Positions 16,814 through 25,299 of a DNA stretch of 64,000 nt are shown here, in pieces (within the stretch, counting starts at the first letter, position 1; every line of letters begins with the position of its first letter). The notes under the pieces are model-generated. The model searched no databases, was not told where the DNA came from, and was given only the letters and a program-made list of their open reading frames with translations. The translations under genes and the position numbers were made by a program. Origin of the DNA: G963691885 sp963691885. Lineage in GTDB: Bacteria; Pseudomonadota; Alphaproteobacteria; UBA8366; Aestuariispiraceae. The DNA is taken from NCBI GenBank assembly GCA_963691885.1, contig OY829843.1:3720001-3784000 (forward strand). The letters are read 5' to 3'.

Positions 16814-18079
16814 TCAAAATGAAATTGGCCGGGGTGGATTGCCCTTGTCGGCCCAGATTGAGACGAAAAGCGAGAACAGGCAACAGATGCCAAATCCCAC
16901 GACAAGTGGTGTGACAGTGTTATCGAAGGCCTGTCCAATCGCAAGGCCGAGGGGTATGGAAATTGCCGTGGAAAGCGCGCTGATCAGCGCGGCTGCCGTT
17001 CCGGCAAGTTTCCCCATTGGCTCCATCGCCATGACATTGAGGTTGCCGAACAACATCCCGACGCAAAAGAAGATCAGCATCATATAGGCCATAAAAGACC
17101 AGATTTGCGGTACGCCGGCGGTAAGTAGCACAACGGGGGTAAAGATCGCTGACCCAATGATAACGCCGGCCATTGCCAAGCGGGAAAGGCGACGCATCCC
17201 AAAGCGGAGAACCAGATTGCCGTTCACAATGGATGCTGCGCCGGTCGCAATGACCAGTGAGGCAAAATAGAGTGCGAAGAGCTCACCAACACCATAGGGG
17301 CCCTGAAAGATCTGCTGTGCTGAGGCGAGGTAGCCCAGAAAGGGTCCAAAGACAAAACCGGTCGCGACCGTATAGCCGAATGTCACACGGTTCAGCAGTG
17401 CCGTCTTGAACGCAGTGCCGACAACCCTGGCCGAAAATGGCTTTCGGTTTTCTGGTGATAGGCTCTCCGGCAAGCGCAATGCGCACCAAAGGGTCGCGAT
17501 ACCGGCAAAAACCAGTAAGGCGATGAAAATGGCTTCCCATGCTGCTATCCATAGAATGCCTTGACCGAGGGCGGGGGCAATTGCCGGGACCAGGATGAAG
17601 ACCGCCATGATAAAGGACATGATCTTGGCCATCATACGGCCTTCATACATGTCTCGAACAATTGCCATGATCACAGTGCGATTTCCCGCCGCCCCAAATC
17701 CTTGAAGCACGCGCCCCAGCAACATGACCTCGAAACTGCTGGCCGTGATTGAAACGGCACATCCGATGATAAAGACAACATTGCCGAGATAGATGGCGGG
17801 TTTGCGTCCGATACTGTCAGACACGGGGCCATAGACCAGCTGACCCAGCCCCAGTCCGACAAAGACAGCAGCGATGACCAGCTGTGTGTCATTCGCCTCT
17901 GTCACATTAAAACCCGCGCCGATTGCGGGCAATGCAGGCAGCATGGCGTCGATGGATAAGGCAACCAGCGAGATCAGCATCGCCATCAGTGGAATGAACT
18001 CGCCAAGGGTCAGGCGTTTTGGCGTCGCCACTGGATCGGGGGCCGTATCCAGCCCGTCCTGCGACGCCGGAGCGCTCAT
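16814..18079 (-). CDS. Bcr/CflA-type MFS efflux transporter
   Basis: A 421-residue inner-membrane protein with about twelve hydrophobic helices. It shows the drug:H+ antiporter-1 signatures 'GLGQLVYGPVSDSIGRKPAIYLG' (motif A between helices 2 and 3, shortened here) and 'LLGRVLQGFGAAGNRTVIMAIVRDMY' near helices 4-5, typical of the Bcr/CflA subfamily. Members export drugs, sulfonamides or metabolites. The start ATG overlaps the stop of the upstream monooxygenase gene by four bases (ATGA), so the two are translationally coupled, which suggests export of a product or intermediate of the pathway encoded by the operon. Confidence 0.9.
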   Translation of the reverse strand: MSAPASQDGLDTAPDPVATPKRLTLGEFIPLMAMLISLVALSIDAMLPALPAIGAGFNVTEANDTQLVIAAVFVGLGLGQLVYGPVSDSIGRKPAIYLGNVVFIIGCAVSITASSFEVMLLGRVLQGFGAAGNRTVIMAIVRDMYEGRMMAKIMSFIMAVFILVPAIAPALGQGILWIAAWEAIFIALLVFAGIATLWCALRLPESLSPENRKPFSARVVGTAFKTALLNRVTFGYTVATGFVFGPFLGYLASAQQIFQGPYGVGELFALYFASLVIATGAASIVNGNLVLRFGMRRLSRLAMAGVIIGSAIFTPVVLLTAGVPQIWSFMAYMMLIFFCVGMLFGNLNVMAMEPMGKLAGTAAALISALSTAISIPLGLAIGQAFDNTVTPLVVGFGICCLFSLFVSIWADKGNPPRPISF

Positions 18080-18402
18080 TCCGGCTTGCCGGTTGATGTT
18101 CGGGTGAACTTTGCAACGGATTGAAAAAGGGTCCCGCCTTCGCCCTTCACAACCATGTCTTCAGCATTTTCCTGATACCAGGCGAAGTGATCCGTCTCAC
18201 GGTGAATGTCCAGAGCGGCAGCATTTACATAGGTCTCATAAAGAACAAAGCGCGTTGGATCGCTTTCATCCTGGCAGCATTCGAACCCCAGACACCCTTC
18301 CTCATTGTTAAAGGAATTGCTGCAGTGTTTAGCCATAAGCTCTTTAAAATCTTCGATTTTATCCTGTTTTATGCGGAATTCAGGAATGACAACGAATGCC
18401 AT
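18076..18402 (-). CDS. Antibiotic-biosynthesis-monooxygenase (ABM) domain protein
   Basis: About 108 residues read from ATG 18402, which follows a GAGGGAGAGCG ribosome-binding site; an upstream in-frame start would add 30 residues with no family match. The domain is a dimeric ferredoxin-like ABM/YgiN fold: 'VVIPEFRIKQDKIEDFKELM', 'CLGFECCQDESDPTRFVLYETYVNAAALDIH' and 'TDHFAWYQ' in order (shortened), with the typical late 'H....HF' helix. YgiN-like proteins are quinol monooxygenases without cofactors. It is first of the four-gene operon with the efflux pump, YciI protein and TPP enzyme. Confidence 0.83.
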   Translation of the reverse strand: MAFVVIPEFRIKQDKIEDFKELMAKHCSNSFNNEEGCLGFECCQDESDPTRFVLYETYVNAAALDIHRETDHFAWYQENAEDMVVKGEGGTLFQSVAKFTRTSTGKPE

Positions 18403-18533
18403 CTTGCGCTCTCCCTCTGTTTCGGTTGGTACCCTGGTGTGCCGGGGTCTTACATTAGATTTGTTTATGGCGAAGCATGCCAGAATGGACAATGCCCCTT
18501 ATGGGAACAAGGCTTCTTCTTCAGGGCGCTGGA

Positions 18534-19427
18534 TTACTCCGCAGCCGCGTCTTCGCCCGCCTGAACCGCAAATATGGACGAGTAACCATTCGACCAGTCG
18601 GGCGGTATTGGACATGGCCGTGGATCGTGATGGGCCATGCGGGCAGCCTCGCCCCGAACAACAGTTCCGGCATGTCGGGACATGTCCGGTACGGCTGTAT
18701 AGGGAAATGCATCAGCACTGTTGAAGATGTTCAGAAGAAGCGGCCGCCCGGTCAAAGTCTGGGTGGCCGCTGTCGCGTGAAGTGTCCTGCAATTATGGAT
18801 CGTGATCGATCCCGCAGGCGCCGGACAGGTAACCGCGCCAGAGACATCCAGATCTGCGATATCCGCCTCTTTCAAATGGCCGGTCCAGTTACGGTAGTCA
18901 TCATAGAGATCATAAAGGGGGCCATCCTGGCTCCTCGGCAGCACCATCAAGGGGCCGTCATCCGGTCCGACATCGGTGAGATACGTGCCGATGGTCAGCG
19001 AGGAATAATTGGTATGAGGGTAAAACTGAATATCCTGGTGCCATTTTACGGCATCGCCCCCACCGCCCCATTTGAAGTTGAGCTTTGAATGGTGGAAGAC
19101 GACGTCAGGACCAACCAGATCGGCGGCAACATCGGCAATGATGCCATTTGCGTATTGCCAATAAAGCGGGTCCTGCTCATCCGGCCTGCGCAGCCGGCGG
19201 ACCATTGGTGCATCACCGTGATGTTCGGGTGCAAGATCCAGCACGTCGGTTGAGCTATCAAGCTGACGGGAATAGGTCACGAAGTCTTGGGTGAGGCGGT
19301 TCAAACGTGCAACCCAGCCCGGATCGATAAGGCTTTCGACGACCAGATAGCCGTTCTCAAAATAGGACTCGCGCTGCGCCTGGGTCAGTACCCTGGCTGG
19401 TTCTTTCAGGACGTCTTCGTTCAGCAT
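18534..19427 (-). CDS. Phytanoyl-CoA dioxygenase (PhyH) family oxygenase
   Basis: A 297-residue cytosolic Fe(II)/2-oxoglutarate oxygenase of the PhyH family. The iron triad is visible as His-x-Asp in 'KWHQDIQFYPH' and a distal His near 'SITIHNCRTLHA'; a following Arg in 'GRPLLLN' fits 2-oxoglutarate binding. The N-terminal 'LTQAQRESYFENGYLVVESLIDP' is the standard PhyH opening. Family members hydroxylate acyl-CoAs, ectoine, halogenated or small organic molecules; the substrate here is not evident. A GGGGGAAG site precedes the ATG. It lies between the ABM operon and the photolyase gene, both on the same strand, with gaps of about 130 and 57 bases. Confidence 0.87.
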   Translation of the reverse strand: MLNEDVLKEPARVLTQAQRESYFENGYLVVESLIDPGWVARLNRLTQDFVTYSRQLDSSTDVLDLAPEHHGDAPMVRRLRRPDEQDPLYWQYANGIIADVAADLVGPDVVFHHSKLNFKWGGGGDAVKWHQDIQFYPHTNYSSLTIGTYLTDVGPDDGPLMVLPRSQDGPLYDLYDDYRNWTGHLKEADIADLDVSGAVTCPAPAGSITIHNCRTLHATAATQTLTGRPLLLNIFNSADAFPYTAVPDMSRHAGTVVRGEAARMAHHDPRPCPIPPDWSNGYSSIFAVQAGEDAAAE

Positions 19428-19484
19428 TTGCCGCTTCCCCCGATCTGGCTTGTTGCGATCAGGTTATCACCATGAATGCTCAGC

Positions 19485-21038
19485 TCAAACCCGGTTTCCT
19501 GATGAGAGGTCACTGAGAAACTTCTGGCTGCTCGTTATGACCCGCTTTTTCTTGTCAGGGGCCATCTTTGCAAGATTGCGAAAACTCAAACCCATGCGCG
19601 GGTTGTTTGAGAGGATGGCCTCATTTTCGATCATGAAGTTCCAGTAGAGGGCATTGAACGGACAGGAATCCTCTTCACCCATGGTCTTAACGGTGTAGCG
19701 GCATTTTGCGCAGTAATCCGACATCTTGTCGATGTACTTGCCGCTGGCCGCGTAGGGTTTTGACGCCATGATCCCGCCATCTGCGTAGATGGCCATACCA
19801 TGGGTATTTGGCAGTTGAACCCACTCAATAGCGTCGATATAGACCTCCAGATACCATTGGTTCACGCTCGCAGGGTCTGCCCCGATGAGCAGCGCAAAAT
19901 TACCGGTGATCATCAGGCGCTGGATGTGATGGGCGTAGGCGTGATCGATGGTTTGACCAATCGATTGTGCGAGGCAGTTCATATCCGTCTCGGCGGTCCA
20001 GTAGAAATCGGGCAGGTGGCGTTTGGCGTTCAAATGGTTGGTCTTTGCGTAACCCGGCATTTTCATCCAGTAGAGGCCGCGAACATATTCACGCCAGCCC
20101 AGGATTTGTCTTATAAACCCCTCCACCGCGTTGAGGGGCGCATCACCGGCATGCCAGGCGTCTTCGGCCCTGCGACAAACCTCCATGGGGGAAAGCAACC
20201 CCAGGTTCAAAGGGGCAGAGATCAGACTGTGATGCAAAAACGGATTGTCCGTTTTCATGGCGTCCTGATAGTCCCCGAAACTCCGCAAATTGTGTGATAC
20301 GAAGTGATCCAGCGCCTCGAGCGCTTGCAGCCGCGTGACAGGTTGATTGAACGTCGTGAGCGCACCGATATTGGACGGGAAAAGATCTTCCACAAGTGTC
20401 ATAACGTCGGAAGTTACCGCATCTGTCTCAAATACCGGTGGGGTTGGTGTTTCCGCACCTTTCGGCAGTTTTTTTCGATTTTCGGCGTCATAATTCCAGG
20501 ATCCGCCCTCCGGGTTACCGTCTGTGTCGACAAGGATTCCGGTTTTGCGCCGCAATTCGCGGTAAAAATACTCAAGGCGCAGTTGTTTGCGGTCCTTGGC
20601 CCAGGCCTCAAACTCGGCGAGGGAGGCGATGAAGCGGTCGTCGTTGCGGATTTCGACAGAACAGGGCAGCGATTCCGACCAGTCCCGCATCATCTCCAGA
20701 ACCCTGAACTCGCCAGGTTCCGTCAGGATGAGAGTCTCTGGTCTGAAGCGTGCAACAGCGGCCTTTATCTCACCCGAAAGCGTGCCCGTGTTTTCGGGGT
20801 CGTCCAGTTTAACGTAATGCACCTTGATGCCAGTCTGTCGGAGCTCACCGGCGAAATGACGCATTGCCGAAAGGAAATAGGCAATCTTCTGCTTGTGGTG
20901 ATTGACGTAGGTTGTCTCGCCCATCACCTCAAACATCACGACCATATCGGTTTCAGGGTTCGTGCCCTGAAGAGCGGATAGTGAATGGCTTAGTTGATCA
21001 CCGAGCACGAGCCGCAGGTTTTTTCGAGATTCTGACAT
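19485..21038 (-). CDS. FeS-type bacterial cryptochrome/photolyase (PhrB-like)
   Basis: A 517-residue protein of the iron-sulfur bacterial cryptochrome/photolyase group, whose best-known member PhrB repairs (6-4) photoproducts. The N-terminal 'LRLVLGDQLSHSLSAL' is the antenna-domain start of this group. The C-terminal FAD domain has 'GWREYVRGLYW', 'HAYAHHIQRLMITGNF', and Cys residues for a [4Fe-4S] cluster: one in 'DMNCLAQSIG', two in 'YCAKCRYTVK' and one in 'EDSCPFNALYW'. These are the four ligand positions of PhrB. It uses light to reverse UV damage. The glutathione peroxidase gene is divergent, giving a stress-response neighbourhood. Confidence 0.93.
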   Translation of the reverse strand: MSESRKNLRLVLGDQLSHSLSALQGTNPETDMVVMFEVMGETTYVNHHKQKIAYFLSAMRHFAGELRQTGIKVHYVKLDDPENTGTLSGEIKAAVARFRPETLILTEPGEFRVLEMMRDWSESLPCSVEIRNDDRFIASLAEFEAWAKDRKQLRLEYFYRELRRKTGILVDTDGNPEGGSWNYDAENRKKLPKGAETPTPPVFETDAVTSDVMTLVEDLFPSNIGALTTFNQPVTRLQALEALDHFVSHNLRSFGDYQDAMKTDNPFLHHSLISAPLNLGLLSPMEVCRRAEDAWHAGDAPLNAVEGFIRQILGWREYVRGLYWMKMPGYAKTNHLNAKRHLPDFYWTAETDMNCLAQSIGQTIDHAYAHHIQRLMITGNFALLIGADPASVNQWYLEVYIDAIEWVQLPNTHGMAIYADGGIMASKPYAASGKYIDKMSDYCAKCRYTVKTMGEEDSCPFNALYWNFMIENEAILSNNPRMGLSFRNLAKMAPDKKKRVITSSQKFLSDLSSGNRV

Positions 21039-21154
21039 GTGAACAGTGTACGTCGCGCTAAACGCGCTGGATTGAAATTATATTTCGTTTTGATCTTTTG
21101 CCCCCTTGCGACCGTAATATCATGTATATGAAAACCGTTTTTTGAGAGGTTTCT

Positions 21155-21712
21155 ATGAAGTCCGGTTTGTCCTTTGCATCCATGTTGCTGTCGAGCGTTC
21201 TGGTGGCCAGCCCTGTTAAAGCGGGGGCAGAGAGTTCGCACCAGTTCAGTTTCACCTCGATTGAGGGGGAACCGATGTCTTTGAGCGACTTTAGGGGCAA
21301 GGCGGTCTTGGTTGTGAACACGGCCTCTTTCTGTGGATTCACCCCTCAGTACCGTGCGCTTCAGGCATTGTATGACGGCTATAAAGATCGCGGCCTTGTC
21401 GTGTTGGGAGTGCCTTCCAATGACTTCGGCGAGCAGGAACCCGGCACGGAAGCGGAAATCAAGGAATTCTGCGAAGTAAACTACGACGTCACCTTTCCGA
21501 TGACTGAAAAAGAAGTTGTTTCGGGAAGGAATGCGCACCCGTTTTACAAATGGGCAAAAGACAATCTCGGCAGTAAGGGTACGCCGCGCTGGAACTTCCA
21601 CAAAATCCTGATTGATTCGCAAGGTTTGCCGGTTGCCGGTTTCTCAACCGTCACCAAACCGGGGTCCAAAACCGTGGTGTCCGCCGTTGAACGGGCCCTT
21701 CCGGGTTCCTGA
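21155..21712 (+). CDS. Exported glutathione peroxidase-family protein
   Basis: A 185-residue thioredoxin-fold peroxidase with an N-terminal signal peptide (core 'LSFASMLLSSVLVAS', cleavage near 'VKAGA'). The peroxidatic Cys is in 'NTASFCGFTPQY'; the Gln/Trp partners are in 'VLGVPSNDFGEQEPG' and 'PRWNFHKILI'. The 'KEFCEVNYDVTFPM' loop has a second Cys that could act as resolving residue in a thioredoxin-dependent mechanism. Such enzymes reduce peroxides; export suggests a periplasmic role. A GAGAGG ribosome-binding site precedes the ATG. It is divergent from the photolyase gene. Confidence 0.92.
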   Translation: MKSGLSFASMLLSSVLVASPVKAGAESSHQFSFTSIEGEPMSLSDFRGKAVLVVNTASFCGFTPQYRALQALYDGYKDRGLVVLGVPSNDFGEQEPGTEAEIKEFCEVNYDVTFPMTEKEVVSGRNAHPFYKWAKDNLGSKGTPRWNFHKILIDSQGLPVAGFSTVTKPGSKTVVSAVERALPGS

Positions 21713-21817
21713 GCCCACAAACCCGCTAGCCAACCCTGATCTCATCCGAAAGCATGTGCATTTACCCCGTGGCCTGTATAGTGTGCGGGCGGCGTAAATG
21801 ATCAGGACAGCAACAGT

Positions 21818-22858
21818 ATGAAACGGGCGTTGATTACCGGGGTGACCGGACAGGACGGATCTTACCTGTCGGAATTCCTTTTGGGAAAAGGGTATGAGGT
21901 TCATGGCCTGGTTCGCCGCGCCTCAACTTTCAATACGGACCGTGTCGATCATATTTACAGCGACCCTCACACCGCCGGGACCCGGTTCTTTCTGCATTAT
22001 GGCGATTTGTCGGATTCGACGGGTCTGCGCCGTGTGATCGGTAAAGTGCAGCCTGACGAGGTGTATAATCTCGGCGCACAAAGCCATGTGCGCGTCAGTT
22101 TTGATCAGCCGGAATATACCGCTGATGTGGTCGGCATGGGGTCTCTTCGTCTGCTGGATGCTGTTCGGGACTTTCAAAAAGAAACGGACAAGAAGGTTCG
22201 TGTCTATCAGGCCGGCAGTTCTGAAATGTATGGTGCGGCACCCGCCCCCCAGTCAGAGGCAACAGCATTTTACCCCCGGTCGCCCTATGCAGTGGGCAAG
22301 GTGGCTGCGCATTGGTTCGGCGTCAATTACCGTGAGGCCTACGATCTGTTCGTCGCCAATGGAATCCTCTTCAACCATGAGAGCCCGCGGCGGGGGGAAA
22401 CTTTTGTTACCCGCAAAATCACCCGTGCAGTCGGGCGAATAAAACACGGATTGCAGGACAAGCTTTATCTCGGGAACCTTGATGCGAAGCGAGACTGGGG
22501 TTTCGCCGGGGATTACGTTCAGGCGATGTGGTTGATGCTGCAGGCGGATGAACCCGATGATTATGTTGTCGCGACGGGAGAAACCTATTCAGTCAGGGAG
22601 TTTCTGGAAGAAGCTTTCGGCATTGCCGGATTGAACTGGCAGGACCATGTGGAATTTGACGCCCGCTATCTGCGCCCGACGGAGGTGGACCTGCTGCTTG
22701 GGGATGCCTCAAAGGCGCGTGAGAAGCTGGGGTGGAAACCGCAAGTCACGTTCAAGCAGCTCGTGGCCATGATGGTGGAAGCTGATCTGGAAGAGGCGTC
22801 TCAGGAACGTACTCTGACGGATGCGGGCCATGCGGTGAAGCACCGCAACTTTGGTTGA
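21818..22858 (+). CDS. gmd: GDP-mannose 4,6-dehydratase
   Basis: A 346-residue extended SDR that converts GDP-D-mannose to GDP-4-keto-6-deoxymannose. It has the NADP(H) motif 'TGVTGQDGSYLSEFLL' (about 7-22), 'GLVRRAS', the active-site Ser-Glu of 'AGSSEMYG', and Tyr/Lys of 'YAVGKVAAHW'. 'NHESPRRGETFVTRKI' and 'YLRPTEVDLLLGD' are diagnostic phrases of GMD. The gene is followed 15 bases later by the GDP-fucose synthase gene, so the pair makes GDP-L-fucose (or a related 6-deoxyhexose) for surface polysaccharide. No glycosyltransferase is adjacent. Confidence 0.96.
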   Translation: MKRALITGVTGQDGSYLSEFLLGKGYEVHGLVRRASTFNTDRVDHIYSDPHTAGTRFFLHYGDLSDSTGLRRVIGKVQPDEVYNLGAQSHVRVSFDQPEYTADVVGMGSLRLLDAVRDFQKETDKKVRVYQAGSSEMYGAAPAPQSEATAFYPRSPYAVGKVAAHWFGVNYREAYDLFVANGILFNHESPRRGETFVTRKITRAVGRIKHGLQDKLYLGNLDAKRDWGFAGDYVQAMWLMLQADEPDDYVVATGETYSVREFLEEAFGIAGLNWQDHVEFDARYLRPTEVDLLLGDASKAREKLGWKPQVTFKQLVAMMVEADLEEASQERTLTDAGHAVKHRNFG

Positions 22859-22873
22859 TCAGGACGGTTTCAG

Positions 22874-23815
22874 ATGGCAAAGCGGGTTTTTGTGGCCGGG
22901 CATCGCGGTCTGGCAGGGTCGGCAATCGCCAGGCGTCTGCAACAGGATGGAAATGCAGAAATCCTGACCGCAACCCGGGATGAGGTCGATCTGACCAGAC
23001 AGGATGCCGTCGACACTTTTTTTGCCGAAAACAAACCTGACCAGGTTTATCTCGCCGCCGCCAAGGTAGGAGGGATTATCGCTAACGACCGGTATTCCGG
23101 CGATTTCATTCGTGAAAACCTTTTGATTCAGACCAACGTGATCGACGCAGCATACCGACATGGCGCGACCAAACTGGTCTTTTTGGGCTCGACCTGCGTT
23201 TATCCGAAATTTGCGGAGCAACCAATGCAGGAAGATGCCCTTATGACCGGGCATCTGGAACCGACGAACAGTGCCTATGCCGTGGCGAAAATCGCCGGCA
23301 TCGAGATGTGTCACGCTTATACAAAACAGTTCGGGTTTGAGACCGTCTGTCTGATGCCGACAAATCTCTATGGCCCTGGCGATAATTTTGATCTTGAGAC
23401 CAGTCACGTGATTCCGGCTTTGATGCGCAAGGCCCATGAAGCAAAACTGGCGAATGCACCAAGCATGTCGGTCTGGGGCAGTGGCACACCGAAGCGCGAA
23501 TTCCTGCATGTGGACGATTTGGCCGATGCGGCTGTTTTCGCGATGGAGAGCATTCAGGGTGGCGCATACCCTCTGATAAATGTGGGTACCGGTGTCGAAT
23601 TGACCATTCGGGAACTGGTTGAAACCATCCGGCAGGTGGTTGGATTTGAGGGCGCGCTTGAATTTGACGCCAGCAAACCGGATGGAACACCGCGCAAGAT
23701 TGCTGATGTTTCGCGTCTCCGGGATTTGGGATGGGTTGCAAAAACCGGTCTCTCAGACGGGCTCAAGACCACTTATGACTGGTATCTCGGTCAATCTTCG
23801 GTAAAAGGCCAGTAA
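22874..23815 (+). CDS. fcl: GDP-L-fucose synthase
   Basis: A 313-residue extended SDR with 3,5-epimerase and 4-reductase activity on GDP-4-keto-6-deoxymannose. It has 'GHRGLAGSAIARRL' (about 8-21, NADP binding), 'AAAKVGGI', the active-site 'LGSTCVYPK', and the Tyr/Lys of 'YAVAKIAGIEMC'; 'MPTNLYGPGDNFD' and 'WGSGTPKREFLHVDDLA' are diagnostic for the family. It is co-transcribed with gmd. An AT-rich stretch of about 330 bases follows before the convergent modC gene, and a strong hairpin terminator on this strand lies at its far end. Confidence 0.96.
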   Translation: MAKRVFVAGHRGLAGSAIARRLQQDGNAEILTATRDEVDLTRQDAVDTFFAENKPDQVYLAAAKVGGIIANDRYSGDFIRENLLIQTNVIDAAYRHGATKLVFLGSTCVYPKFAEQPMQEDALMTGHLEPTNSAYAVAKIAGIEMCHAYTKQFGFETVCLMPTNLYGPGDNFDLETSHVIPALMRKAHEAKLANAPSMSVWGSGTPKREFLHVDDLADAAVFAMESIQGGAYPLINVGTGVELTIRELVETIRQVVGFEGALEFDASKPDGTPRKIADVSRLRDLGWVAKTGLSDGLKTTYDWYLGQSSVKGQ

Positions 23816-24144
23816 TTCACTCTTTCGAGTTATTATAGACCCTTCAATTAAAACTGAACCTTTTGATATCCGGCATTGGTTTCACATATGTTGCCGTTAA
23901 CTATTTTATAACGGTTCTGATTTATTTTCGAATAATCATAAATTTCAAGGTGTTAGTGTTAATAAGGTGTTAACGAAAAATAATTTGAAAATTATCTAAA
24001 ATTTTAACCAGTTCTTAGTCCTTTTTTAGTGTGATGTTAAAACTTAGTAGTTATGTTGTGAGCGTATTTTTCGAAAGCAATTGGCAAATTCCCCGGGCGT
24101 ATTTCGGGGTACATTAATTTAAGTCGATCCGGCGGGTCCCTGTT
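23816..24144. other. AT-rich intergenic stretch between fcl and modC
   Basis: No convincing open reading frame is seen. The sequence is clearly richer in A and T than its neighbours and contains a direct repeat (AAGGTGTTA at 23947-23955 and 23964-23972), a small hairpin (CCCCG at 24091-24095 with CGGGG at 24105-24109), and at its end the terminator that overlaps the modC stop. It could be a long 3' untranslated region of gmd-fcl, or encode a small RNA ending at that terminator. Confidence 0.6.
23947..23972. repeat. Direct repeat AAGGTGTTA x2
   Basis: Two exact copies of the nine-base sequence AAGGTGTTA begin 17 bases apart (23947 and 23964) in the AT-rich gap. They could be a binding site for a regulator or chance in a skewed composition. 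Confidence 0.45.
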
Positions 24145-24163
24145 TCAGGGGCCCGCTTTTTTT
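24131..24163 (+). terminator. Rho-independent terminator after fcl
   Basis: The stem GCGGGTCCCT pairs with AGGGGCCCGC (one G-T wobble) around a short GTTTC-type loop, followed directly by seven T residues (24157-24163) on the plus strand. It lies over the last codons of the convergent modC gene and would end transcripts coming from gmd-fcl or from the AT-rich gap. There is no matching T-run for the minus strand. Confidence 0.8.
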
Positions 24164-25299
24164 GGGGCTTCGGACGTTGCCTGGCGCGTGGTCTGAAGAC
24201 CATTGTGGCGTTCAACGCTGACCGATTTAATCAGAGCATAGACTGGTGTCCCAATGGCAAGTCCCCCAAGGCGTTCCCGTGAGAGTCGGGTTATGCGAGC
24301 CAGAATTTTGTCGGTTCCGACCGTTACCTGCACATCCAGATAGGCGCCTGATTCTTCCCGGATGTCCGAGATCGTTCCCGAGAGGATATTATTCGCACTA
24401 ATCAGTTTTGGTTCTTCCAGCGCAAGGATCACATCCCGCGCGCGTATCCTGACGCGAACAGGCGCCCCCACTGAGGCCTGAACGAGCGGGACAAGAAACC
24501 TGCCGCCCTCGAAATTCAGCATGCTCATTTTCATAGGGTCGTTGTGGCTGGCAACCCGGGTATTCAGCACGGCACCCGCTTCAAAACGACCGGTCAGAGG
24601 GAACAGGTCCAGACGTCCCATAACGTCCTCGATCGGTCCTTGGGCGGCAACTTCACCGCGATTGAGAACGATCATTCGATCGGCCAGTCGGGCGACTTCG
24701 TCGACCGCATGACTGATATAGAGAATGGGAATGCCAACCTCGTCGCGTAGCCGTTCCAGATAGGGCAGGATCTCGGACCGTCGTCCCTGATCAAGGGCGG
24801 ATAGCGGTTCATCCATTAACAGCAATCTCGGTTGAGAGAGCAGGGTCCGGCCAAGGGCAACCCTCTGCTTTTCGCCGCCGGAAAGCGTGTCCGGTTTTCG
24901 TGCCAATAACGGCTCCAGACCCAGGATGGATGTTAAGGTCTTCCGGTTTGTCCGCTGATCCCGTTTTGATGCCCGTTTGGCAGCATAGTCAAGGTTGCCG
25001 GCCACGGTCCGATGCGGGAAAAGGCGGGCTTCCTGGAAGACTGAACCGATCCCGCGTTGATAGGCGGGGATAGAAATATCGGCTTCGGTGTCCAGAAGGG
25101 TTTCACCATCCAGTTGGATATGTCCAGCAACGGGTTCGATCAATCCGGCCAGGATCAGCATGATTGTTGTTTTGCCCGCACCTGACGGACCAAAGAGCGC
25201 GGTGACACCTTCATTCGGAATAGTCAGGTCGACATGCAGGTCAAAATCACTCAACGGATGATGGATGGAGAGTTTGACGCTCACTGGCCTGTCATCCAC
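24145..25299 (-). CDS. modC: Molybdate ABC transporter ATP-binding protein
   Basis: A 384-residue ATPase that powers molybdate import. The nucleotide-binding domain (about 1-235) has Walker A 'GPSGAGKTT', Q-loop near 'GSVFQEARLFPH', signature 'LSGGEKQRVALGRTLL', Walker B 'LLLMDEPLSALD' and the switch His of 'YISHAVDEV'. The C-terminal part (about 290-360) is a TOBE/Mop-like domain, typical of ModC. The start overlaps the end of modB by 19 bases. It is the last gene of modA-modB-modC. Molybdate supply would serve molybdenum-cofactor enzymes, none of which is in the window. Confidence 0.93.
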   Translation of the reverse strand: MDDRPVSVKLSIHHPLSDFDLHVDLTIPNEGVTALFGPSGAGKTTIMLILAGLIEPVAGHIQLDGETLLDTEADISIPAYQRGIGSVFQEARLFPHRTVAGNLDYAAKRASKRDQRTNRKTLTSILGLEPLLARKPDTLSGGEKQRVALGRTLLSQPRLLLMDEPLSALDQGRRSEILPYLERLRDEVGIPILYISHAVDEVARLADRMIVLNRGEVAAQGPIEDVMGRLDLFPLTGRFEAGAVLNTRVASHNDPMKMSMLNFEGGRFLVPLVQASVGAPVRVRIRARDVILALEEPKLISANNILSGTISDIREESGAYLDVQVTVGTDKILARITRLSRERLGGLAIGTPVYALIKSVSVERHNGLQTTRQATSEAPKKAGP

